Of a stretch of DNA of 48,282 nt, positions 1 through 8,338 are shown in pieces. The notes under the pieces were generated by a model. The model had not been told where the DNA came from, ran no database searches, and saw nothing but the letters and a program-made list of their open reading frames with translations. The stretch is from assembly GCA_023435025.1 (NCBI GenBank), contig JAEYSE010000123.1, forward strand, positions 1 through 48,282, written 5' to 3'. Each line of letters opens with the position of its first letter. The stretch's first letter is position 1. The position numbers were made by a program, and so were the translations under genes. Source of the DNA: Bacillota bacterium. GTDB lineage: Bacteria; Bacillota; Clostridia; Christensenellales; CAG-138.

Positions 1-666
1 CAACAGAAGCAAGAGATCATCAAAACCGGCATATCGCTGGACAAGTATGGCCTGATCGCGCTTTCCGGTGGTAACGTCAGCGCACGCATGGAAAATGGGG
101 ACATTCTTGTTACCCCTTCCGGTATGATTTATTCGGATATGGTACCCGAAGACGTGTTGGTGATGGATATCGAAGGCAACATTAAGGAAGGCACCCGTAA
201 ACCCTCGGTAGACACCATGGCGCTTTTGTATGTGTTCAAACACCGCCCGGATGTGAATGGCGTCATCCACACGCACCAGCCCTACGCCACCGCCATCGGT
301 CTTGTGCAGGATGAATTTCCGGTGGTCGTGACAACGCTTGCAAACGCGACCAAAGGCCCCGTGAAGGTCTGCCCGTTCAGCTCCGCCGCAAGCCTTGATA
401 TGGGCATTGAAACGGTCAACAATCTTGGCGACCAGCTTGCCGTCATATTAAAGCATCACGGCGTAATGGCGGTAGGAAAGTCCTTAAAGGAAGCGCTGTA
501 TGCCTGTGTGTATCTGGAGGAAGCGGCGAAGACCTACCTCATTGCAAAAGCCGCCGGCAACGTCGCCTCTATGACGCCGGCACAGGTGGAACAGGCCGTC
601 AATGTCTTCAAGTACTATGGGCAAGGCACAGAAAAAATGCCCGACGAGGTCGTAAAAAAGGTTTAA
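1..666 (+). CDS. Class II aldolase/adducin-family protein, 5' end outside the window
   Basis: The reading frame is open from base 1, so the start codon lies upstream and about 221 C-terminal residues are visible. Features of the class II aldolase (L-fuculose-phosphate aldolase/ribulose-phosphate epimerase) fold are a Gly-Gly-Asn-Val-Ser phosphate-binding loop near the visible start, a His-X-His pair (HTHQPYAT) that would bind zinc, and a third zinc histidine in KHHGVMAVG. Family members cleave or epimerise phosphorylated ketoses; the substrate cannot be read from sequence. A strong hairpin follows the stop, so this ends an operon separate from the dehydrogenase genes downstream. It could supply C2/C3 units to them, but that is inference from proximity only. 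Confidence 0.85.
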   Translation, partial: QQKQEIIKTGISLDKYGLIALSGGNVSARMENGDILVTPSGMIYSDMVPEDVLVMDIEGNIKEGTRKPSVDTMALLYVFKHRPDVNGVIHTHQPYATAIGLVQDEFPVVVTTLANATKGPVKVCPFSSAASLDMGIETVNNLGDQLAVILKHHGVMAVGKSLKEALYACVYLEEAAKTYLIAKAAGNVASMTPAQVEQAVNVFKYYGQGTEKMPDEVVKKV

Positions 667-676
667 TCATTTTCAT

Positions 677-716
677 AATAGGGCTGCAGCGCTCAGGAAA
701 ACGCTGCAGCCCTATT
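677..716 (+). terminator. Hairpin terminator after the aldolase gene
   Basis: A perfect 15-bp stem (677-691 with 702-716) with a 10-base loop starts 10 bases after the aldolase stop. The stem is GC-rich with A/T ends. The U-tract is poor, so it may act partly as a bidirectional or processing hairpin. Confidence 0.65.
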
Positions 717-791
717 CATATAACAAAACGCCTTTCCTTGCAGGTGGCTGATACGCTGCAATGGAAAGCATTTTATTTTTTGCATTTTACA

Positions 792-805
792 TATACATCT
801 GTAAA
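792..805. promoter_or_regulatory. Upstream operator-like inverted repeat of the dehydrogenase operon
   Basis: TATACATCTGTAAA differs by one base in the half-sites from the perfect repeat at 871-884. It sits just upstream of the -35 element, the position of an activator or a looping repressor site. The likely ligand is one of the two SorC-family regulators encoded nearby (inference). Confidence 0.55.
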
Positions 806-810
806 TCGAG

Positions 811-839
811 TTGACATCCGACAATATAAGTCATAGAAT
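811..839 (+). promoter_or_regulatory. Sigma-A promoter of the dehydrogenase operon
   Basis: TTGACA at 811-816, a 17-base spacer and TAGAAT at 834-839 make a near-consensus housekeeping promoter about 70 bases upstream of the first gene. It lies between two related inverted repeats. No -24/-12 sigma-54 promoter is seen, unlike the classical AcoR-controlled acetoin operons. Confidence 0.75.
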
Positions 840-870
840 AATATATGCTATGATATATTTGAATACATAG

Positions 871-884
871 TTTACACTTGTAAA
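871..884. promoter_or_regulatory. Downstream operator-like perfect inverted repeat
   Basis: TTTACACTTGTAAA is a perfect TTTACA-N2-TGTAAA inverted repeat, about 25-40 bases downstream of the expected transcription start and 28 bases before the E1 alpha start. Its centre is 79 bases from the related repeat at 792-805, which would suit DNA looping across the promoter. Probable SorC-type repressor site (inference). Confidence 0.55.
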
Positions 885-911
885 TGTCAATTTGTAAAGG
901 AAGTGGTTGTT

Positions 912-1922
912 TTGACAAATCCCAAGCTTGACACGTTTACCTGTACAAGCCCGGAAGACTGCTATAAGGATGACAAAGACCTCCTGCGTCGCTTGATGGA
1001 AGGGATGATGGTGGTCAGAAAATTCGAAGAAAAGGTTTTTGAACTCTTTGGCAAGGGTATGGTTCATGGAACGACGCACCTTGGCATTGGAGAAGAGGCA
1101 ACCGGTATCGGTACCGGCTATGCGCTGCATGCGGATGATTATATGCTTGCCACCCACCGCGGCCACGGCGAAGCAATCGGCAAAGGCTGCGATGTCAATC
1201 ATATGATGGCGGAGATACTGGCCAAGGAAACCGGCCTCAACCGCGGGCGTGGCGGCTCCATGCATATCTGTGATTTTGACAAGGGCGTATTGGGCGCAAA
1301 CGGCATCTTAGGCGCGAACGGCCCGATCGGCTGCGGTGCTGCGCTTACCGCGAAGAAAAAGGGACTCGATCGCGTATGCGTCGTGTACTTTGGGGATGGC
1401 GCCTCCAACGAGGGCGCAATCCACGAGGCCATGAACCTGGCTGCCGTCTGGAGCCTGCCTGTCATGTTCGTTATGATCAACAACACCTACGGCATGTCCA
1501 CACCGCTTGACAAGGTCACAAAAGAAACCAACTTAAGCAAACGTGCTGCGGGCTACGGCATGAAGGCCGTCGACTGCGACGGTAACAATGTGCTCGAAGT
1601 ATACGATACCATAAAGAAGGCCAGGGAATATGTCGTCAATAATGGCCCCATGCTGATTGTGGAACATTCCTACCGCACCTCCGGCCACTCCAAGAGCGAC
1701 GGCAACCTTTACCGCACCAAGGATGAAATCAACTGGTGGAAAGACCGCAACCCGATCGCCCGTTTTGAGAACTATCTCGTTGAGAACAAGATCTTCACAA
1801 AAGAGCAAGTCGACGAGATGGATAAAAAGACGACCGATCAGATTGAGGCTGCCGTTCAGTTTGCAATGAGCAGCCCCTCGCCGGATCCAGAGAACGTGCT
1901 CGACGGCGTGTACGCGGAATAA
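912..1922 (+). CDS. acoA: Acetoin/2-oxoacid dehydrogenase E1 component, alpha subunit
   Basis: This is the thiamine-diphosphate-dependent E1 alpha subunit of a pyruvate-dehydrogenase-like complex; with E1 beta it decarboxylates or cleaves the substrate and passes the acyl unit to lipoyl-E2. Visible marks are GRGGSMHICD, a GDGASNEG...NN thiamine-binding motif near residues 160-190, and YRTSGHSKSD, the pattern of AcoA/PDH E1 alpha phosphorylation-loop regions. The length of 336 residues fits the family. I place the start at TTG 912, because AAAGGAAG ends 8-9 bases before it, whereas GTG 903 lies inside that ribosome binding site. AcoA (acetoin) is preferred over PDH because a butanediol-dehydrogenase-like gene is in the same window; the substrate is not proven. 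Confidence 0.85.
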   Translation: MTNPKLDTFTCTSPEDCYKDDKDLLRRLMEGMMVVRKFEEKVFELFGKGMVHGTTHLGIGEEATGIGTGYALHADDYMLATHRGHGEAIGKGCDVNHMMAEILAKETGLNRGRGGSMHICDFDKGVLGANGILGANGPIGCGAALTAKKKGLDRVCVVYFGDGASNEGAIHEAMNLAAVWSLPVMFVMINNTYGMSTPLDKVTKETNLSKRAAGYGMKAVDCDGNNVLEVYDTIKKAREYVVNNGPMLIVEHSYRTSGHSKSDGNLYRTKDEINWWKDRNPIARFENYLVENKIFTKEQVDEMDKKTTDQIEAAVQFAMSSPSPDPENVLDGVYAE

Positions 1923-1942
1923 CAGGGAGGGAGGAAACCATT

Positions 1943-2926
1943 ATGGCTATGAAAGAAATTACCTACGCGGTCGCCCTGAATGAGGCGATGAGCGAAGAAA
2001 TGCGCCGGGATGAGAACGTCTTCTTTATGGGAGAAGATATCGGCGTATATGCGGGTGCCTTTGGCGTATCCAAGGGCATGATACAGGAATTTGGCCCGGA
2101 ACGGGTGATGGATACCCCCATTTCCGAAACCGCCTACATCGGCGCGGGTATCGGTGCCGCCATTACCGGCATGCGCCCCATCGTGGAACTGATGTTCTCA
2201 GATTTCATGGCGGTCTGCTACGACCAGATTATCAACCAAGCTGCAAAAATGCGCTATATGTTTGGCGCAAAAGTCAAAATGCCGCTCGTCATCCGTACTG
2301 CGCACGGCGGCGGCACCGGCGCTGCGGCGCAGCACAGCCAGTCGCTTGAGCAGATGTACTGCCATGTACCGGGGTTGAAGGTGATCGTACCGTCCACCCC
2401 GTACGATGCAAAGGGACTTTTGAAGTCCGCCATACGTGACGATAACTGCTGCATCTTCCTCGAACCGAAGCTGCTCTATCGTACCAAGGGTATGGTCCCG
2501 GAAGAAGACTACACCATTCCTCTTGGCGTTGCGGATGTAAAGCGCGAAGGGCGTGACCTCTCTATCATCACATATGGCCGTCAGGTTTTGATGGCATTGG
2601 AGGTGGCGGAAAAAATCAAGGCCGAAACGGGAAAGGAAGTCGAGGTACTGGATCTTCGTACCCTTTCGCCTCTTGATACCGACGCCATCATCGCCACCGC
2701 AAAGAAGACCAAGAAGGTTGTGGTCGTACACGAGGCAACGGAGTTTGGAGGCTTCGGCGGCGAAATTGTAAGTACCATCGTGGACAGCGACGCATTTTAT
2801 TATCTGGACGCGCCCATCAAGCGGGTGGGCGGCATGTTCTGCCCCGTCCCCTTCAATCCCGAATTGGAAAAGCGCGTGCTTCCCGGCCCGGACAGGATCG
2901 AGGCGGCTGTGCGCGAGATCCTATAA
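1943..2926 (+). CDS. acoB: Acetoin/2-oxoacid dehydrogenase E1 component, beta subunit
   Basis: The 327-residue protein is a transketolase pyrimidine-binding plus C-terminal domain protein that pairs with E1 alpha to make the thiamine diphosphate active site. MGEDIGVYAGAFGVSKG and the stretch SETAYIGAGIGAA, carrying the conserved cofactor-activating glutamate, are typical, as is the C-terminal HEATEFGGFGGEI transketolase-C motif. It starts 21 bases after E1 alpha behind a GGGAGG-type ribosome binding site and is followed 22 bases later by E2, so the four subunits are translated from one message. Its family covers PDH, acetoin and branched-chain dehydrogenases, which sequence alone separates poorly. 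Confidence 0.88.
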   Translation: MAMKEITYAVALNEAMSEEMRRDENVFFMGEDIGVYAGAFGVSKGMIQEFGPERVMDTPISETAYIGAGIGAAITGMRPIVELMFSDFMAVCYDQIINQAAKMRYMFGAKVKMPLVIRTAHGGGTGAAAQHSQSLEQMYCHVPGLKVIVPSTPYDAKGLLKSAIRDDNCCIFLEPKLLYRTKGMVPEEDYTIPLGVADVKREGRDLSIITYGRQVLMALEVAEKIKAETGKEVEVLDLRTLSPLDTDAIIATAKKTKKVVVVHEATEFGGFGGEIVSTIVDSDAFYYLDAPIKRVGGMFCPVPFNPELEKRVLPGPDRIEAAVREIL

Positions 2927-2947
2927 AAGCGAAGGAGAAGTAAAGGT

Positions 2948-4222
2948 ATGGCGTTTGAAGTCATCATGCCAAAGAACGGTATGGACATGAAAGAGGGCGT
3001 ACTGGTCAACTGGCTTAAGAACGTGGGCGACCGTGTGGAAAAAGACGAGCCGCTCATCGAGATCGAGACGGATAAAATCACCATGGAAGAGCCAGCGGCA
3101 TACTCCGGTGTGCTGCTTGCACAGCTTTTCCCCGCGGGTACTACGGTACCTGTGTTAGAGACCATCGGCTATATTGGCGAGCCGGGCGAAAAGATCCCGG
3201 AAGCGGCTTCCGCTTCCGCTTCTTCTGCAGCTCCCGTGCAAAGTGCGCCGGAGGCAGCAGCGCAGCCGGCTGCAGCGCCCAGGCTTTCTGGCGAAGGGAT
3301 CGCGGCTACGCCTTACGCGAAGAAGCTCGCTTCCGACAACGGCGTTTTGCTTTCCTCGGTCACGCCTTCGGGCAAGCATGGCGAGGTTGTGGGTGCGGAC
3401 GTACAGGCTGTGCTGGCTACGCCGCTCGCTAAGCGCATCGCCGCTGGCAAGGGCATTGACCTTGCGGCTGTTACCGGCACAGGAATCGGCGGAAAGATCA
3501 CCAAGGAAGACGTCCTTCGCGCGGGCGCTGTGTCGGCTGTAGGCGATGATACCATTATTAAGATGACGGGCATGCGCAAGGCGGTGGCGCGCAACATGGC
3601 GGAAGCCTCCCTGGTGCCCACCGTAACCGAAAGCACGGAAGCCGACGTCACGAAGCTTCTGGAGCTGCGTAACGCCATTAATGAAGGCCGCGAAGACAAA
3701 ATCAGTATCAACGATTTCGTAGTAAAGGCCGTAGCAAAAGCGCTCGCCAAACATAAAAACCTTCTCGTCAGCATGGGGGAGGAGGATACCATTATTCAGC
3801 ATAACCACGTGAATATCGGTATGGCGGTGGCACTTGATGAAGGACTGATCGTGCCCGTTATCATGGATGCGGATCAGCTTGGCCTGGAGGCGTTAGCCCT
3901 TAAGGCGAAGGATCTTGCAGCCCGCGCGCGCAGCGGCAAGCTTCAGCAGAGTGAATATACCGGATCGACATTCAGCGTGTCCAATGTCGGCATGTACGGC
4001 ATTACGTCATTTACGCCCATCATCAACCTGCCTAATGCGGCAATCCTGGGCGTGTGCGGCATCAAGGACGAGCTGATACTCAAAGACGGCCAGGTCGCAG
4101 TCGCAAAGAAAATGGGTCTTTCTCTTACTTTCGACCACCGGCTGGTGGACGGCGTACCGCCGGCGCAGTTCCTGGTTACGCTGCGTAAGCTCCTGGAAAA
4201 CCCGATGAACGTGATATTATAA
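2948..4222 (+). CDS. acoC: Dihydrolipoamide acyltransferase (E2) with two E3-binding domains
   Basis: The core of the dehydrogenase complex, which carries the acyl group on lipoate and transfers it to CoA. Domain order in 424 residues is: one lipoyl domain (about 1-78) with the lipoyl lysine K43 in ETDKITME; an Ala/Pro-rich flexible linker (about 84-112); two tandem peripheral-subunit-binding domains starting near 121 (TPYAKKLASDNGV) and 158 (TPLAKRIAAGKGI); then the CoA-dependent catalytic domain ending in DHRLVDG with catalytic H397 and D401. A GAAGGAG ribosome binding site precedes ATG 2948. A single binding domain is the commoner arrangement, so the tandem pair is worth noting; both copies look intact. 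Confidence 0.9.
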   Translation: MAFEVIMPKNGMDMKEGVLVNWLKNVGDRVEKDEPLIEIETDKITMEEPAAYSGVLLAQLFPAGTTVPVLETIGYIGEPGEKIPEAASASASSAAPVQSAPEAAAQPAAAPRLSGEGIAATPYAKKLASDNGVLLSSVTPSGKHGEVVGADVQAVLATPLAKRIAAGKGIDLAAVTGTGIGGKITKEDVLRAGAVSAVGDDTIIKMTGMRKAVARNMAEASLVPTVTESTEADVTKLLELRNAINEGREDKISINDFVVKAVAKALAKHKNLLVSMGEEDTIIQHNHVNIGMAVALDEGLIVPVIMDADQLGLEALALKAKDLAARARSGKLQQSEYTGSTFSVSNVGMYGITSFTPIINLPNAAILGVCGIKDELILKDGQVAVAKKMGLSLTFDHRLVDGVPPAQFLVTLRKLLENPMNVIL

Positions 4223-4258
4223 ATATGCGCGCGGGATGTGAACAGCGCGTTGCATGAG

Positions 4259-4304
4259 TATGGAGGCAGGGGTTAAGGATACTTTCCTCCTGCCTACTTC
4301 CATA
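4259..4304 (+). other. Intra-operon stem-loop before the E3 gene
   Basis: The 104-base gap between E2 and E3 is the only wide gap inside this operon. It contains an imperfect hairpin: TATGGA at 4259-4264 pairs with TCCATA at 4299-4304 and GGCAGG at 4265-4270 with CCTGCC at 4289-4294, with a small TACT bulge. There is no U-tract, so message stabilisation or processing is more likely than termination. Confidence 0.35.
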
Positions 4305-4326
4305 GGGGTAAAAAGAGAGGAACGTT

Positions 4327-5715
4327 ATGGCAAACGAAAGTTATGATGTAGCGGTAATCGGCGGCGGCCCGGCGGGGTATGTCGCGGCGATCCGAGCAGC
4401 GCAGCTCGGTGCAAAAACAGTCATATTTGAAAAGGACGTTATGGGCGGCACCTGCCTTAACCGCGGTTGCATTCCTACCAAGACCTATATTAAAACTGCC
4501 GAGAGCATCCAAACAATCCGGCACGCGGGCGCGCGCGGCATTAAAATAGACGCAGGTTCCCTTTCTGTGGATATGCCCGCCGTCGTCAAATATAAAAACG
4601 GCGTGGTCAAAAAACTCACCGACGGTGTCGCCTCTTTAATCCGAAGCAACAAGATCGACTCTGTCAAGGGCGAGGCCTCTATGGAGGATGAGACGCACAT
4701 ATCCTGCAACGGGCAGGTTTATGAGACGAAGAATACCATACTCTGCGGCGGTTCGGTAGCTGGCGTCATCCCCATCCCCGGTGTGGAGCAGACAAACGTC
4801 ATCACTTCGGACGATATTTTAGAGCTTACCGAAGTGCCCAAGCGCCTGGCGATCATAGGCGGCGGTATCATCGGCTGCGAAATCGCGGTGGCATTTGCCG
4901 CGTTTGGCAGCAAGGTCACGATTGTGGAGGCGCTTGATAAGGTTGCAGCTACCCTGGACGGCGAGGTTTCTGCCGCCGTTGCAAAGTCCTTAAAGGCAGC
5001 AGGAGTCGAACTCATCACGGGCGCAAAAGTGGAGAGGATCGACGAGAACGGCGGGCTTCCGGTACTTGTCGTCAGCGGCAAAGCGCCCATCGAGGCGGAT
5101 AAGGTGCTTCTTTCCATCGGCCGTTTTGCGGATTTAAGTTGCCTGGGCAAGCTTAAGGAAAAAATCAAGGTCGAACGCAACAAGGTTGTAACGGACGACT
5201 ACATGCGCACCAATATACCCAATATTTACGCCGCAGGCGATCTTGTATTTGGCCGCGCCATGCTCGCACATGCCGCGTTCAAAATGGGAGAGGTTGCAGC
5301 CGCGAACGCTTTGGGGCATAATGAGAGGGTAAATCTTAACTATGTACCCGGCTGCCTGTATACGTTGCCGGAGGCCGCATCGGTTGGCCTTACGGAGGAG
5401 CAGGCAAAAGAGAAGTATGACGTTGCGGTGGGGAAATTCCATTTTGCCGCCAACGGCCGGGCAATCGCTTCGGGTGAAACCGAAGGCTTTGTCAAGGTGA
5501 TTGTGGATAAGCAATATGGCGAGATATTAGGCGTACACATGGTGGGTGGTTTGGCTACGGAAATGATTACCGAGGCTGCTGCGCTTATGGCCATGGAAAT
5601 TACGGCCGAAGAGGTGGCTAACATTATCCATCCGCACCCTACTTTCTCCGAAGCGTTCTTAGAAGCGGTAACGGACGCTTTAGGCAGGTGCATCCATCTT
5701 CCGGCAAAGAAATAG
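4327..5715 (+). CDS. lpdA: Dihydrolipoamide dehydrogenase (E3)
   Basis: A flavoprotein disulfide reductase that reoxidises dihydrolipoamide on E2 with NAD+. Visible features in 462 residues are the N-terminal FAD dinucleotide-binding motif GGGPAGYVAA, the redox-active disulfide C43-C48 in GGTCLNRGC, a second NAD-binding motif GGGIIGCEIA, the FAD motif YAAGDL, and the C-terminal active-site HPHPTFSE with the His-Glu dyad (H437/E442). It starts at ATG 4327 behind GAGAGGAACGTT. There is no N-terminal lipoyl domain, unlike some acetoin-complex E3 proteins. Completes the E1-E1-E2-E3 set in the usual order. Confidence 0.92.
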   Translation: MANESYDVAVIGGGPAGYVAAIRAAQLGAKTVIFEKDVMGGTCLNRGCIPTKTYIKTAESIQTIRHAGARGIKIDAGSLSVDMPAVVKYKNGVVKKLTDGVASLIRSNKIDSVKGEASMEDETHISCNGQVYETKNTILCGGSVAGVIPIPGVEQTNVITSDDILELTEVPKRLAIIGGGIIGCEIAVAFAAFGSKVTIVEALDKVAATLDGEVSAAVAKSLKAAGVELITGAKVERIDENGGLPVLVVSGKAPIEADKVLLSIGRFADLSCLGKLKEKIKVERNKVVTDDYMRTNIPNIYAAGDLVFGRAMLAHAAFKMGEVAAANALGHNERVNLNYVPGCLYTLPEAASVGLTEEQAKEKYDVAVGKFHFAANGRAIASGETEGFVKVIVDKQYGEILGVHMVGGLATEMITEAAALMAMEITAEEVANIIHPHPTFSEAFLEAVTDALGRCIHLPAKK

Positions 5716-5747
5716 TTGCGTTATTTGACAAAAGGAGGTGAGGCCCG

Positions 5748-6701
5748 ATGTCGATCAGCTCTGACCAACGCTACGCACTTAAGCTGAAGGCCGCCTATTA
5801 CCTCTATGAGAAGGGCTACACGCAGGTTCAGGTAGCAGAAATGCTGGGCATTTCTCGTGTGACGCTGGGCAGGCTCATACAGGAGGCAAAAGAGGAAGGC
5901 ATCATCCGTATAGAAATTGTGGATGTGCGCAATACCTCCTCCAATACGTCTCTGGAATCCGAGATCAAGGAGCGATTTAAGCTTCTGGACGTCAGGGTGG
6001 TAGACTGTCCGGACGACGATCCTAAGGAGCTTATGAAGCGTCTGGGGCGCGCGGGAGCGCGGCTGTTTGAACAGTATGTGCGCAGTAATATGAAAATCGG
6101 CTGCGCGTGGGGGCGAACACTGGAATTTTTAGTGGACAGCCTGGCAGAAAACAAGCATGTGATCAACTTGGAGATCGTCACGCTTTTGGGTGGCGCAGGC
6201 ATCTCCTTCTCAGAAATGCAGCCCAACATCATGGCACAAAAGCTGCTGGATAAGTACAACGGGCGCGGCTATGTCATCAATGCCCCCTGTTTTTGCCGCA
6301 CGGTGGAGTTAAAGGACGCCCTCATGGGCGAGCCGCATATTCAGCACGTGTTAGACCGTGCGGCGATGACAGATGTCTGCCTGATTGGAATAGGCGGCAT
6401 GCCGGAGATTGGCGGAAATGGCCTGTATGAGGAGGACGCTGTCAGCGAGCTTCTTGAAAATGGCGCGGTAGGGGATGTGTGCGCAAATTACTTCAACCGG
6501 GACGGTGAAATTTGCAACACCAATATCGCACGCCGGACCATCACCATTGACCCGAATATCCTAAAAGACATCAAACGGGTAATCGCTGTGGCGGGAGGGC
6601 AAAACAAAGGTGACTCTGTCCTTGGCGCGTTGCGCGGGGGGTATGTCAATACGCTTGTGACGGACGTGAAAACGGCAAAGTACATTCTTAAAAACTTTTA
6701 A
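5748..6701 (+). CDS. SorC-family (sugar-binding) transcriptional regulator, operon-linked
   Basis: The 317-residue protein has an N-terminal helix-turn-helix (about 20-45, GYTQVQVAEMLGISRVTLGRLI) and a C-terminal SorC sugar-binding domain with the family's IGIGGMPEIGGNGL and VIAVAGGQNKG signatures. These regulators bind phosphorylated sugars or related small effectors and repress or activate the linked catabolic genes. It begins 32 bases after E3 with a perfect AAAGGAGGTG site, so it is probably the last gene of the dehydrogenase operon. The obvious targets are the TTTACA-N2-TGTAAA repeats around the promoter at 811-839 (inference). A second, divergent paralogue lies 542 bases downstream. Confidence 0.88.
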   Translation: MSISSDQRYALKLKAAYYLYEKGYTQVQVAEMLGISRVTLGRLIQEAKEEGIIRIEIVDVRNTSSNTSLESEIKERFKLLDVRVVDCPDDDPKELMKRLGRAGARLFEQYVRSNMKIGCAWGRTLEFLVDSLAENKHVINLEIVTLLGGAGISFSEMQPNIMAQKLLDKYNGRGYVINAPCFCRTVELKDALMGEPHIQHVLDRAAMTDVCLIGIGGMPEIGGNGLYEEDAVSELLENGAVGDVCANYFNRDGEICNTNIARRTITIDPNILKDIKRVIAVAGGQNKGDSVLGALRGGYVNTLVTDVKTAKYILKNF

Positions 6702-6975
6702 ATATCTAGGCGTCAGTTCTGGGATAAGGGGAAGCAGGGGAACGATTCGTCCACTGTCCGTAGGCTATGAAATGAGCACATGACGGATCTAGATCGGGAT
6801 GCCGTGTTCCCAAAGATTCCAAAACGCGAGAGTTTTTTCGTTGGATACGCCGGTCAGCCGCTTGTGCTGGCCGGCGTCCGTTGTCTGATGCAGGATTGAT
6901 GACACATTCCGCCGTGCAACGAAACGGGCGGTTGGAACATACCTGCTGCTCAAGAATACCTGTGTCATAAAATCA

Positions 6976-6988
6976 GACATTTGTCATG
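6976..6988. promoter_or_regulatory. Operator-like repeat, distal copy
   Basis: GACATTTGTCATG at 6976-6988 is the exact reverse complement of CATGACAAATGTC at 7141-7153. Its core GACA-N2-TGTC is itself an inverted repeat. It lies about 110 bases upstream of the -35 element of the second SorC gene. Confidence 0.5.
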
Positions 6989-7085
6989 CACTGTTTAAGT
7001 GAATTCTTAAAACAAAGCCCTGTTCACATTCAAAAACACCCAGATACCTCCCAAAAACAGGTATATTTTGACTCGAAATTCTCTA

Positions 7086-7114
7086 TTGACAAAAAGGCAG
7101 TGCGGAATGATAAT
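7086..7114 (+). promoter_or_regulatory. Sigma-A promoter of the second SorC regulator
   Basis: TTGACA at 7086-7091, a 17-base spacer and GATAAT at 7109-7114 form a strong housekeeping promoter, with an untranslated leader of about 120 bases before GTG/ATG usage at 7244. It may also drive the transporter operon downstream. Confidence 0.7.
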
Positions 7115-7121
7115 ACTTTAA

Positions 7122-7153
7122 GGTGACAAATATACATCACCATGACAAATGTC
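7122..7153. promoter_or_regulatory. Operator-like repeats at the start of the second regulator's transcript
   Basis: Two adjacent inverted repeats overlap the expected transcription start: GGTGA...TCACC at 7122-7141, and CATGACAAATGTC at 7141-7153, the inverted copy of 6976-6988. A further CAAATGTCC half-match lies at 7186-7194. The placement fits autorepression by the regulator encoded at 7244 (inference). Confidence 0.5.
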
Positions 7154-7243
7154 CGATTTCGCTAAATATCCTTTTATCACTACCTCAAATGTCCAGCCGG
7201 CTGCTTATTTGCAGAGGTACTTCGAGAAAAACGGGGGAGCGCT

Positions 7244-8200
7244 ATGGTAATCGATCAACGCACTCGAATCCGAATTGCACATTGGTATTATGAGGTAGGC
7301 CTCACCCAAGAGGAAATTGGCAGGCGCCTGCAAATCCCGCGCCAGCGCGTGAACCAGATTGTCAAAAATCTGGTGGCTGATGGCGTTGTCAGTATACGGA
7401 TTAACGGATTGGATCAGGAGTATATACGGCTAGAAAGCGCGATTGAGGAGCGCTATGGAATCCGTCAGGCACTCGTTGCGGATTGCGACCAGACCGAGGC
7501 ACCGCTTTTACACGTGCTGGGCGGCAAGGCGGCCGAATATCTGGACGACTTTATCAGGGATGGCAACACCATCGGCATTTCCTGGGGCCAAACCATGGGC
7601 GGCACTGTAAATGCGCTGCGGGATGCCCACAAGACGGATTGCAGCGTAATCCAGCTTGTAGGCGGCATGAACATCAGCGGCAACCATACCATGACAAAGC
7701 CTGATGAAATCACAAGAATTCTTGCGAGCAAGCTCCACTGCAGTTATCAGAATTTATATGCACCCGCGATGTTTGACAGCAAACTGGCCAAGGAACTCAT
7801 TATGCGGGAGGATAGTATTCTGCGGGTTCTTGAAGCCATGAGACGATGTGATATCGCAATCATGGGTATCGGTGAAATACAGCAAGACGCTACCGTCGTG
7901 CAAAATGGCTACATCAGCCCCGACCAGGTAGAAATGCTCCGCATTGCGGGTTACGTCGGCGATATCTGCTTCAATCGGTTCGATATCAACGGCAACTGGG
8001 AAGACGGCGAACTGAGCAGCCTGACGTTGGGCGTCGACCCGGATACACTCAAAAATATTCCGCACGTCATTGCAGTCGCCGGGGGAGTCCAAAAACGGGA
8101 CGCGATCATCGGCGCACTTCGAACGGGGTGTATCGACGTTCTGGTGACAGACAGCGTAACCGCGCGAAGCCTGCTTGACTCTAAAAGCGCAATCGCATAA
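7244..8200 (+). CDS. SorC-family transcriptional regulator, transporter-linked
   Basis: The 318-residue protein is a second member of the same family as the regulator at 5748, with a helix-turn-helix near residues 15-42 (GLTQEEIGRRLQIPRQRVNQIV) and the sugar-binding half carrying IMGIGEIQQDATVV and VIAVAGGVQKRDAIIGALRTG. The start ATG 7244 follows a GGGGGAG site. It stands alone between its own promoter and the ABC importer that starts 139 bases downstream, so it probably controls itself and that importer with its catabolic genes. The effector is unknown; family ligands are usually sugar phosphates. Confidence 0.87.
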   Translation: MVIDQRTRIRIAHWYYEVGLTQEEIGRRLQIPRQRVNQIVKNLVADGVVSIRINGLDQEYIRLESAIEERYGIRQALVADCDQTEAPLLHVLGGKAAEYLDDFIRDGNTIGISWGQTMGGTVNALRDAHKTDCSVIQLVGGMNISGNHTMTKPDEITRILASKLHCSYQNLYAPAMFDSKLAKELIMREDSILRVLEAMRRCDIAIMGIGEIQQDATVVQNGYISPDQVEMLRIAGYVGDICFNRFDINGNWEDGELSSLTLGVDPDTLKNIPHVIAVAGGVQKRDAIIGALRTGCIDVLVTDSVTARSLLDSKSAIA

Positions 8201-8338
8201 CCCTTCAATTTCCTTCAGTCGGATTAATATTCCCCCAATATCCCATCGTCGGATGGCATTACAAGCTGATATTAAAGCTTGCCATGTCCGGTGCAGCCCT
8301 GGCATGGCAGATTCAAACGAAAAAACGGAGGAGAAAAC

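Larger units (their letters stand above)
6702..7243. other. Gene-free spacer between the two SorC regulators
   Basis: No convincing gene is present; the longest frame (63 codons, minus strand) lacks a ribosome binding site and homology. The spacer contains an 11-bp stem-loop (6847-6857 with 6867-6877), possibly ending the upstream operon although its U-tract is poor, then operator-like repeats and the promoter of the second regulator, listed separately. Confidence 0.6.

Noticed and set aside
717..760. Third copy of the structured repeat after the aldolase hairpin (TTTCCTTGCAGG near 732-745)
   Set aside because: Only a 12-base match; the other conserved blocks are absent.
6789..6980. A 63-codon minus-strand frame between the SorC genes
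   Set aside because: No ribosome binding site or family pattern; it overlaps a hairpin and ends just before an operator-like repeat.
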